DNA of 6,029 nucleotides, taken from contig JAMFRX010000554.1 in the NCBI GenBank assembly GCA_026224995.1, forward strand, positions 1-6,029. The letters are read 5' to 3'. Made by a program: the position numbers and the translations under genes. The first letter of the stretch is position 1, and every line of letters starts with the position of its first letter. The notes under the pieces were generated by a model. It searched no databases. It saw nothing but the letters and a program-made list of their open reading frames with translations, and had not been told where the DNA came from. Shown here in pieces: positions 1 through 4,066 of the stretch. This stretch comes from Puia dinghuensis (GTDB lineage Bacteria; Bacteroidota; Bacteroidia; Chitinophagales; Chitinophagaceae).

Positions 1-332
1 AGCTTGTGATAGCGGAGAGGGGTATTCGCCAGGACCTTTTCGAGAACCTGGTCCAGAGAGGCGTTGGTCACGCTGATGCTGATGAGCCGTTCCCTGGGGA
101 GGATATCGTCTTTGTAGACGAAGCGGAAGAAGCCCTGGTTTTCGATGGCTTTGAACACCTTTTTTAGCTGGACGTTCTCCAGTTTGAGGTTGATGTTCTC
201 CTGACCATAGGTTTTGGCGAATGACTGGGTCGAGAAGAGGACAATGAAGAGAATGGAAAGTTTGATCATCAGCAAATATTTCATGAGCGTGCCGGGTGCA
301 CAAAAAAGTGCACTGCATCTAAATTTTTGCAT
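1..332 (-). CDS. SusC/RagA-like TonB-dependent receptor, N-terminal part (signal peptide + STN domain)
   Basis: This is the 5' end of an outer-membrane TonB-dependent receptor gene that leaves the window on the left; 110 codons are visible. From the ATG at 332 the protein starts MQKFRCSALF, followed by a hydrophobic signal segment (about residues 22-39, ending STQSFA) and then an STN (secretin/TonB short N-terminal) domain at about residues 45-110, with the typical LENVQLKKVFKAIE and ISISVTNASLDQVLEKVL pattern. The plug and barrel are outside the window. STN domains in such receptors contact the periplasmic part of a FecR-type anti-sigma factor, and a FecR gene lies immediately upstream on the same strand, so this is probably a signal-transducing receptor for a nutrient such as a glycan or siderophore; the substrate cannot be told. 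Start choice: the in-frame ATG at 284 would give a shorter signal peptide. I prefer 332 because its leader is A/T-rich and Chitinophagaceae SusC proteins often carry an extended n-region. Confidence 0.88.
   Translation of the reverse strand, partial: MQKFRCSALFCAPGTLMKYLLMIKLSILFIVLFSTQSFAKTYGQENINLKLENVQLKKVFKAIENQGFFRFVYKDDILPRERLISISVTNASLDQVLEKVLANTPLRYHK
183..216 (+). promoter_or_regulatory. Candidate plus-strand promoter antisense to the susC-like gene
   Basis: TTTG at 183-186, a 21-base spacer and TAGGTTTT at 208-215 (followed by G) resemble the Bacteroidota vegetative promoter TTTG-N19-21-TAnnTTTG, with one mismatch in the -7 element. It lies inside the receptor coding sequence and points towards the orphan plus-strand terminator at 396-432. 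A start site near 222 would give an RNA of about 210 bases. The match could be chance, since the sequence is also under coding constraint. Confidence 0.35.
296..313. repeat. Perfect inverted repeat GTGCAC-A6-GTGCAC
   Basis: Two copies of the palindromic hexamer GTGCAC flank AAAAAA on the plus strand (TTTTTT on the minus strand). If the receptor starts at 332, this lies within its first codons and could form a 6-bp hairpin in the mRNA between the two possible starts; on the plus strand it would be the first hairpin of the proposed antisense RNA. Confidence 0.5.
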
Positions 333-362
333 AATTTAGTATTGATGTAAATGATGGATTGG

Positions 363-380
363 TTGCCCTGCGAAGGGCAA
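363..380. repeat. Perfect 7-bp inverted repeat with 4-base loop in the susC-like leader
   Basis: TTGCCCT, loop GCGA, AGGGCAA. On the plus strand the loop is a GNRA tetraloop, which is favoured in stable RNA hairpins. Neither side has a T-run, so it is not itself a terminator. It lies 15 bases before the plus-strand terminator and about 30 bases upstream of the preferred receptor start. Confidence 0.55.
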
Positions 381-395
381 TCGCTGTCTTAATCT

Positions 396-432
396 GGCGG
401 GGGATGCTGCAATCATCCTTCGCCTTTTTTTT
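396..432 (+). terminator. Strong intrinsic terminator, plus strand, with no plus-strand gene upstream
   Basis: GGCGGGGGATG (396-406) pairs with CATCCTTCGCC (414-424) over 11 positions, two of them G-U, around a 7-base loop; eight T residues follow directly (425-432). On the minus strand the stem is preceded, not followed, by the homopolymer, so direction is clear. Because the neighbouring genes fecR and susC are both on the minus strand, this terminator has no annotated transcript to end. Confidence 0.8.
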
Positions 433-503
433 GTTGTTGTGGGGATGTCTTTACGTCACTCGTTTCATATGCGGCAAATTTTGGTTTAAACAATCGTTAT
501 TGG

Positions 504-1568
504 TCAGGGTGTGATGGTCACCTCTTTATTCCGGATGGTATAGTGGAAGTCGCCTGTAAGCTGCAGGGCTTCCATGACCTGGGCGAGGCTTTCGTCCCCG
601 AAGATGCCGCTGAAGTGCATGGACCTCATGTTGCTGTCTGTGAACGTTACCCTGGCGCCGTACCAGCGTTCGATCTGCAGCGCGACTTCTTCGAGGGTAT
701 TGTTGTCGAAGGCCAGCTTGTTCTTTGTCCAGAGGGTCTCCATATAGCTGCTGTCCTGCTGCTGATAATGGACCTTGCCGAGGGTCATGAGGGGTTCGTC
801 GGCGTCGTCCTGGGGTTTGGGCTTGGGCTTGAAGCCGGTGACGGCCATCTGGTTGTTGTGTACGGTGAGCTTTTCGTAAGGCTGGAGGATGATCTTTTGT
901 TCGGGGTTGTTGTGGAGCGAGACTTCTACCGAGCCCTGGAAGAGGCTGGTCTCGGTATTCTTTTCGTTGCCGTAGGAGCGGACGTTGAAGGCGGTTCCGA
1001 GCACGCGGATATCGACCGTGGCTGTATGGATAAGGAAGGGGTGGGACTTGTCGCGGGCTACGTCGAAATAGGCTTCGCCGGTGAGCTGTACTTCCCTGCT
1101 GGGGCCCTGGGCGTCGACCTTATAGGCGAGGCGGCTGTCGGCGTTGAGCCAGACGAGGGTGCCGTCGGGCAGCTGGATCCTGGAACGTGAGCCAGGGCGG
1201 GTGCTGACGGTGTTGTAGCCATTAGCCGTCTCGGGATGGCGGGTATATTTATACAGGCCGATGAGGAGGAAGGCTCCGGTGAGCGTGGCGGCGATGGCGA
1301 GGCCTATCTTTAGGCTATGTCGTTTTTTGGGCTGCTCGTATTGCAGGACGGGGGTGGACAGATGGCTGCTCAGGCGTTGGAGATGGTGGTTAAAGGACTC
1401 AGGTTTTTTACGGCCGGCGGACTTTTGCTGCCAGATATTGGTGAATAGTTCGACCTGCAGGCTCCATTCGGGATGGGACCGTAGAAGTTCGGAGAACTCC
1501 GCCAGCTCCTCCGGCGATGCTTCGCCGGCGAGCTTGAGGCTGACCAGTAACCAAAACCTTTGTTCCAT
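504..1568 (-). CDS. FecR-family anti-sigma factor
   Basis: An inner-membrane regulator expected to bind an ECF sigma factor in the cytoplasm and an STN-containing TonB-dependent receptor in the periplasm. The 354-residue length is typical of Bacteroidota FecR proteins. Visible parts in order: a cytoplasmic anti-sigma region (about 1-85, opening FWLLVSLKLAGEASPEELAEF); one transmembrane helix at about 88-107; a FecR domain at about 121-218 with the hallmark IQLPDGTLVWLNADSRLAY, LTGEAYFDVARD and VLGTAFNVRSY motifs; and a C-terminal DUF4974-type domain at about 282-352 (LEEVALQIERWYGARVTF). The ATG at 1568 lies just after the N-terminal region expected for the family, with no in-frame extension needed. 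The receptor gene follows 171 bp downstream. Unusually, no ECF sigma-factor gene precedes it; a terminator lies 45 bp upstream, so fecR is likely transcribed on its own. Confidence 0.93.
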   Translation of the reverse strand: MEQRFWLLVSLKLAGEASPEELAEFSELLRSHPEWSLQVELFTNIWQQKSAGRKKPESFNHHLQRLSSHLSTPVLQYEQPKKRHSLKIGLAIAATLTGAFLLIGLYKYTRHPETANGYNTVSTRPGSRSRIQLPDGTLVWLNADSRLAYKVDAQGPSREVQLTGEAYFDVARDKSHPFLIHTATVDIRVLGTAFNVRSYGNEKNTETSLFQGSVEVSLHNNPEQKIILQPYEKLTVHNNQMAVTGFKPKPKPQDDADEPLMTLGKVHYQQQDSSYMETLWTKNKLAFDNNTLEEVALQIERWYGARVTFTDSNMRSMHFSGIFGDESLAQVMEALQLTGDFHYTIRNKEVTITP

Positions 1569-1593
1569 ATTTCTATAGACAAGGCGATGCGAT

Positions 1594-1601
1594 CAAATGT
1601 A
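1594..1601 (-). promoter_or_regulatory. Candidate -7 element (TACATTTG) for fecR
   Basis: On the minus strand TACATTTG matches TAnnTTTG exactly, between the upstream terminator and the fecR ATG at 1568, giving a leader of roughly 20 bases. No TTTG lies 19-21 bases upstream, where the upstream terminator hairpin sits instead, so the match to the full promoter consensus is only partial. Confidence 0.4.
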
Positions 1602-1612
1602 CCAAAGCCCAC

Positions 1613-1645
1613 AAAAAAAAATGCCCACCCTTTTAGGGGCAGGCA
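1613..1645 (-). terminator. Strong intrinsic terminator after the 59-residue ORF
   Basis: Read on the minus strand, TGCCTGCCC pairs with GGGTGGGCA over nine positions (two G-U) around a CTAAAA loop, then nine T residues follow (1621-1613). It begins 31 bases after the stop codon of the small ORF at 1677-1856 and ends 45 bases before fecR, separating the two transcripts. Confidence 0.85.
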
Positions 1646-1676
1646 AATGAGCCTTAACCAATGACTAGTGTAGGGG

Positions 1677-1856
1677 TTAAAAAGGGTGCAACTCCGGCAG
1701 ATGGCTTCGCCTGAAAGTGACATGACCGGGACCGATGGGGTTGGGGTTTAGTGCCGAGACGGCTGGGGGAAGGTTTTTGGGGGTCTTGGAAGCGGAGCCC
1801 GGGGTGGTCAGCGATGTGAGGGCGGCGATGCCAAACAGGAGGGTGATGCGTTTCAT
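1677..1856 (-). CDS. Small exported peptide ORF, 59 residues, unknown function
   Basis: I do not recognise this protein. From the ATG at 1856 it reads MKRITLLFGIAALTSL with a positively charged start, a hydrophobic core (residues 4-16) and a small-residue stretch TTPGSASK that looks like a signal-peptidase I site near residues 22-24. The mature part would be only about 35 residues, proline-rich (NLPPAVSALNPNPIGPGH) and ending with basic and histidine residues (FRRSHLPELHPF). Support for a real gene: the signal-peptide design resembles that of the two PepSY-like proteins in this window (MKKITLAAL, MKNITLASF), and a strong terminator follows 31 bases after the stop. No Shine-Dalgarno sequence or convincing promoter is seen. 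It could be a remnant of a longer secreted protein. A plus-strand reading frame over the same bases lacks any such support. Confidence 0.55.
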   Translation of the reverse strand: MKRITLLFGIAALTSLTTPGSASKTPKNLPPAVSALNPNPIGPGHVTFRRSHLPELHPF

Positions 1857-1898
1857 GCCACTAATCTACGGCGGCATGAGGAGGAGAGATTTGGTGAA

Positions 1899-1909
1899 TC
1901 GTCAAACGA
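1899..1909. promoter_or_regulatory. Small dyad TCGT-CAA-ACGA upstream of the 59-residue ORF
   Basis: An 11-base inverted repeat 43 bp upstream of the ATG at 1856, next to an A/T-rich TTTTAAAA stretch (1911-1918). It could be an operator or part of a promoter, but there is no second copy in the window and the length is near chance. Confidence 0.2.
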
Positions 1910-1942
1910 CTTTTAAAATCGACGGACTGCAGGTTTAGGTAT

Positions 1943-1967
1943 AAAAAAACCCGGCTTCAGCCGGGTT
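1943..1967 (-). terminator. Intrinsic terminator of the Spy-like gene
   Basis: On the minus strand AACCCGGC, loop TGAA, GCCGGGTT form a perfect 8-bp stem; a run of seven T follows (1949-1943, overlapping the end of the stem). It starts four bases after the stop codon of the Spy-like gene. Confidence 0.92.
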
Positions 1968-1971
1968 AGAA

Positions 1972-2817
1972 TTATATAGATCCGGATCTGGAGCCGGGGC
2001 CCCCAGGGCCGCCGGGGTGACGGTGTGACATTTTTTCGAATTGTGTGTATTGTTCAGGCGTGAGCACAGATCTATACGTATCGTTTCTTTTTGCCATGAG
2101 GGCCTTCATCTGCTCCATTTTCTGTTGGGGCAAGAGGTTGTCGTTCTCATGGATGGCCTTGAACTGGCTGCGCAGGTTTTCCTGGCCGGCCTTGATCCTG
2201 GCTATTTGATCGTCATTGAGGTTAAGGTGCAGCTTGAGTCTTTCGAGGCGGGCTACTTCCATTACCTGTCTGTTCTCGTCCATGCGTTTCTTCCGGGCGG
2301 CCATCTGGTCTTTCTGCTGTGGTGTCAGCAGGGCTGCGAGCTTATCTTTCTTTTCCTTTTGCAGGGCGAGCAGGCCGGCTTTGTATTGCTTGAGCGTGCT
2401 ATTGTCCTGTTTGAAGAGGTCTTCTGACTTTTGGCGATAGTCCTTGTTGATGGCCATCACCTGTTTGCGTTGTTCCGGGGTATAGTGGATACCGCCGTTG
2501 CGGCCGTTGCGGTTGCGGGCCCAGCCTGGAAACCCACCTCGTCCATGGCGACCGCCCTCTCTGAAACCATGGCCTTCGGCTCCGCCGTGACCCTGGCCGT
2601 CGCGTTTTGCCCAACCTTGCTGCCCCCCATGACGGAAGCCGTCGCGTTTGGCCGTACTATCGCCGCCGGGCCGGTTGCCCCAGCCGCGGTGCATGCCATA
2701 GTGGTGGCGGGTAGTGTCGGTGGAAGGGTTATTTGTAGACTGAGCCTGTGTTGCACAGAACCCACCTAAAAAAAGAGCCCCCAACACCATAAAAACACGT
2801 TTAATTATTCTGTTCAT
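1972..2817 (-). CDS. Spy/CpxP-like (LTXXQ) periplasmic protein with a His/Gly/Arg-rich N-terminal insert
   Basis: A probable exported, mainly alpha-helical protein of the Spy/CpxP type, a group that includes periplasmic chaperones and envelope-stress modulators. Residues 1-26 form a signal peptide (charged start, core VFMVLGALFLGGF, cleavage near ATQAQ). Residues about 38-108 are low-complexity, rich in H, G, R and W, with two copies of a 14-residue unit starting KRDG at residues 57 and 71. Two helical repeats follow: about 112-169, ending LTPQQKDQ, and about 195-260, ending LTPEQYTQF, both carrying the LTXXQ signature. The tail is HPGGPGGPGSRSGSI. At 281 residues it is longer than E. coli Spy or CpxP, mainly because of the insert. 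It is monocistronic to judge by its own terminator. No Bacteroidota-type promoter was found in its 101-bp upstream gap. Metal binding by the histidines is possible but is inference only. Confidence 0.85.
   Translation of the reverse strand: MNRIIKRVFMVLGALFLGGFCATQAQSTNNPSTDTTRHHYGMHRGWGNRPGGDSTAKRDGFRHGGQQGWAKRDGQGHGGAEGHGFREGGRHGRGGFPGWARNRNGRNGGIHYTPEQRKQVMAINKDYRQKSEDLFKQDNSTLKQYKAGLLALQKEKKDKLAALLTPQQKDQMAARKKRMDENRQVMEVARLERLKLHLNLNDDQIARIKAGQENLRSQFKAIHENDNLLPQQKMEQMKALMAKRNDTYRSVLTPEQYTQFEKMSHRHPGGPGGPGSRSGSI
2597..2649. repeat. 42-bp-spaced internal repeat in the Spy-like gene
   Basis: The 11-mer CCGTCGCGTTT occurs at 2597-2607 and 2639-2649, exactly 42 bp apart, matching the 14-residue KRDG-headed protein repeat. 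Further, more decayed copies are suggested by the flanking Gly/His/Arg-rich codons. Confidence 0.7.
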
Positions 2818-2881
2818 AATTTACCGATTTTATGGAGTTAAGATAGCTCTTCTTTCTTAACGTTTAATCTGCGGGTAACTC

Positions 2882-2906
2882 AAACACCTGTAAAAACCAG
2901 GCGTTT
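2882..2906 (-). terminator. Hairpin downstream of the 159-residue PepSY-like gene (terminator without T-run)
   Basis: On the minus strand AAACGCCTG pairs with CAGGTGTTT (nine positions, one G-U) around a GTTTTTA loop, 12 bases past the stop codon. Outer bases GGTAA (2909-2905) and TTACC (2878-2874) could extend it with a bulge. There is no T-run after the stem, so it may be a weak terminator, a 3'-end stabiliser, or part of the leader of the Spy-like gene. Confidence 0.4.
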
Positions 2907-2918
2907 ACCGAATACGGG

Positions 2919-3398
2919 TTAGTTGCTCTTGTTGAACTGTTCCGTAACGGTCATGCCGCCGTCGTTATCCAGCACTACCGTGGTCCAGGATTTGGCGTCT
3001 TCCAGCTTCACGAAATAGTTGATGCTGGTTGGCGTGGTGATCTCCGTGATACCAAAAATGCTCTCACCGGGGTATTTTTGCTTCAGCTGGTCGACCAGGT
3101 AATAGGGCAGCAGGTCTTTTGAATAGTTCCGGAGTGAACCGGTGAACTTACCCTGCAGGTCATAATTAACCCTTGTAACGATCTTATTAGCTGTAAAGCT
3201 GACGGTGTAGCCTTCCGCGTCGTCAATCCACCGGACATTCTCGGCATTGGGGAAATTGTTCTCGAAGGACTGTTCCAAGCCTTTTTTGACTTTCAGGACT
3301 TCCTTTTCCTTTGGACCTTCCTTGATGTTAGGGATTGTGTTGGCGAAAGAATTCAAGGCAATGGCTAATGCGAAGCTCGCAAGCGTGATGTTTTTCAT
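2919..3398 (-). CDS. PepSY-like secreted protein (paralogue 1, 159 residues)
   Basis: A small exported protein resembling the Bacteroidota 'putative beta-lactamase-inhibitor-like, PepSY-like' family; its role is unknown and inhibition of a beta-lactamase should not be assumed. Residues 1-19 are a signal peptide (MKNITLASFALAIALNSFA, cleavage near SFA). The rest contains two PepSY-like halves: FPNAENVRWIDDAEGYTVSF with VNYDLQGKFTGSLRNYSKDL, then LKQKYPGESIFGITEI with NYFVKLEDAKSWTTVVLDNDG. Hand alignment to the 143-residue neighbour gives about 73 identities over roughly 120 positions. It differs mainly by a 13-residue, lysine/glutamate-rich insert after NIKEG (PKEKEVLKVKKG and neighbours), just before the domain. 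It lies 108 bp after its paralogue with its own -7-like element and operator pair, so it is probably separately transcribed. The 5' leader would be about 20 bases and lacks a Shine-Dalgarno sequence. Confidence 0.85.
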   Translation of the reverse strand: MKNITLASFALAIALNSFANTIPNIKEGPKEKEVLKVKKGLEQSFENNFPNAENVRWIDDAEGYTVSFTANKIVTRVNYDLQGKFTGSLRNYSKDLLPYYLVDQLKQKYPGESIFGITEITTPTSINYFVKLEDAKSWTTVVLDNDGGMTVTEQFNKSN

Positions 3399-3422
3399 GA
3401 GTATTGATTATTAATTGGACCG

Positions 3423-3430
3423 TAAAGGTA
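3423..3430 (-). promoter_or_regulatory. Candidate -7 element TACCTTTA, PepSY-like paralogue 1
   Basis: TACCTTTA on the minus strand matches seven of eight positions of TAnnTTTG, 24 bases before the ATG at 3398. The same octamer followed by (C/T)GG lies at nearly the same distance before the paralogue, which supports function. No TTTG -33 element is present; the operator repeat at 3451-3458 is the nearest conserved upstream sequence, suggesting a promoter that needs an activator. Confidence 0.5.
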
Positions 3431-3450
3431 CTCTCCCTGGCGGCTACGCA

Positions 3451-3485
3451 TAGTCCGGTTTTGAAATAAGGGGTAGTCCGGTTTT
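3451..3485 (-). promoter_or_regulatory. Direct-repeat operator, two copies of AAAACCGGACTA
   Basis: On the minus strand the 12-mer AAAACCGGACTA occurs twice without mismatch (3485-3474 and 3462-3451), 23 bp apart start to start, about two helical turns. The promoter-proximal copy ends 20 bp before TACCTTTA. MocR-family regulators generally bind direct repeats, and a MocR gene lies two genes upstream, with the same GGACTA core in its own promoter region. Confidence 0.7.
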
Positions 3486-3506
3486 AGCCGACATATACCC
3501 CAGTAG

Positions 3507-3938
3507 CTAAAGCCCTTTGGTATAGCGCTCTACGATGGCGTTGTTGCCGTCACGGTCCAGCCTGACGGTAGTCCAGTATTTGGCGCTTTCGAGTTTTACG
3601 AAATAGACGATCTCTGTGGGGCTGGCGATCTCGGTGATGCCGAAGATAGCCTGGCCGGGGTATTTTTCATTCAGGACGGTCGTGAGGTAGAAGGGCAGGA
3701 ACTGTTCGGTATAGTTGCGGAGGGAGCCGGAGAACTTGCCGTTTAGGTCATAGTTGAGCCTGGTGAGGACGGTCTTTTCGGTAAAGCTGACGGTGTAGCC
3801 GTTTTGGTCGTCTGTCCAGCGAACGTTCTGGGCGGTAGGGTAATTTTTGGTGAAAGATGCTTCGAGGCCTTCTTTTATGTTAGGTCCGGTGAAGGAGAAG
3901 AGGGCGATGACGAGAGCTGCGAGCGTGATCTTTTTCAT
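3507..3938 (-). CDS. PepSY-like secreted protein (paralogue 2, 143 residues)
   Basis: A shorter paralogue of the preceding entry and likewise of unknown role. The signal peptide is MKKITLAALVIALFSFTG (residues 1-18), leading almost directly into NIKEGLEASF. Two PepSY-like halves follow: YPTAQNVRWTDDQNGYTVSF with LNYDLNGKFSGSLRNYTEQF, and LNEKYPGQAIFGITEI with VYFVKLESAKYWTTVRLDRDG. No lipobox cysteine is present in either paralogue, so a soluble periplasmic or secreted location is likely. The gene lies 128 bp after the MocR gene on the same strand; there is no intrinsic terminator between them, so read-through is possible, but the intergenic region holds its own TACCTTTA element and GGACTA sites. 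The shared gene and promoter pattern indicates tandem duplication, with paralogue 1 having gained, or this one lost, a short charged insert. Confidence 0.85.
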   Translation of the reverse strand: MKKITLAALVIALFSFTGPNIKEGLEASFTKNYPTAQNVRWTDDQNGYTVSFTEKTVLTRLNYDLNGKFSGSLRNYTEQFLPFYLTTVLNEKYPGQAIFGITEIASPTEIVYFVKLESAKYWTTVRLDRDGNNAIVERYTKGL

Positions 3939-3960
3939 GGCTTTGTTTTTTATTATGCCA

Positions 3961-3968
3961 TAAAGGTA
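3961..3968 (-). promoter_or_regulatory. Candidate -7 element TACCTTTA, PepSY-like paralogue 2
   Basis: Same octamer as before paralogue 1, here 22 bases before the ATG at 3938 and followed by TGG. The nearest operator half-site (3990-3997) lies 21 bp upstream, against 20 bp at the paralogue. Confidence 0.5.
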
Positions 3969-3978
3969 GATCGTCCAC

Positions 3979-4020
3979 GGACTATCTGGAAGGCCAGTTT
4001 CGAGAATGCGGGTAGTCCAG
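3979..4020 (-). promoter_or_regulatory. Operator cluster before PepSY-like paralogue 2
   Basis: On the minus strand CTGGACTA (4020-4013) and CTGGCCTT (3997-3990) form a direct repeat with the same 23-bp period as at paralogue 1 (six of eight bases equal). In addition GGACTATCTGG lies on the plus strand at 3979-3989, so a GGACTA core also faces the distal copy in inverted orientation. The half-site CTGGAC resembles the direct-repeat half-site reported for the MocR-family regulator TauR. Confidence 0.6.
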
Positions 4021-4066
4021 ATAGGGCAAGCGGGGGCTGGCAGACGAAGCCGGCCGGCGGGCTGGG

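Larger units (their letters stand above)
222..432 (+). ncRNA. Putative antisense small RNA over the susC-like start region
   Basis: Inferred from a strong intrinsic terminator on the plus strand (396-432) with no plus-strand gene upstream, and a candidate promoter at 183-216. The 5' boundary is only an estimate. The RNA would pair with the first ~37 codons of the receptor mRNA, both candidate start codons and most of its leader. On the plus strand it would hold three hairpins: GTGCAC-A6-GTGCAC (296-313), TTGCCCT-GCGA-AGGGCAA (363-380, a GNRA-type loop) and the terminator. Published work on Bacteroides describes cis-encoded antisense RNAs that repress susC homologues at loci controlled by ECF sigma/anti-sigma pairs; the same gene order here makes this reading attractive. 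No conserved coding potential is seen on this strand. Confidence 0.45.

Noticed and set aside
543..1190. Long plus-strand open frame (215 codons) opposite fecR
   Set aside because: It lies wholly antisense to a clear FecR gene, has no recognisable motif, and its glycine/valine/glutamate-rich composition is what the complement of that gene gives.
1370..1723. Minus-strand open frame of 117 codons overlapping the fecR 5' end and the terminator
   Set aside because: It runs through a strong terminator and the fecR start in another frame, with no family features.
1735..1938. Plus-strand open frame of 67 codons opposite the small exported peptide
   Set aside because: No signal peptide, promoter or terminator; the minus-strand ORF has a signal peptide and a matching terminator.
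2438..2443. TAGTCC inside the Spy-like gene
   Set aside because: Single copy in coding sequence without flanking similarity; about three chance hits of a 6-mer are expected over the window.
2755..2765. Possible lipoprotein lipobox in the Spy-like signal peptide (cysteine after LGGF)
   Set aside because: Phenylalanine precedes the cysteine, which does not fit a lipobox; a signal-peptidase I site at ATQAQ fits better.
3569..3576. TAGTCCAG inside PepSY-like paralogue 2, identical to the operator half-site at 4013-4020
   Set aside because: It is explained by the codons for a conserved Trp-Thr-Thr stretch, has no partner 23 bp away, and lies near the 3' end of the gene.
4040..4066. GC-rich dyad after the MocR stop codon as an intrinsic terminator
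   Set aside because: The CCGGCCGG-type self-complementarity leaves almost no loop and no T-run follows on either strand.
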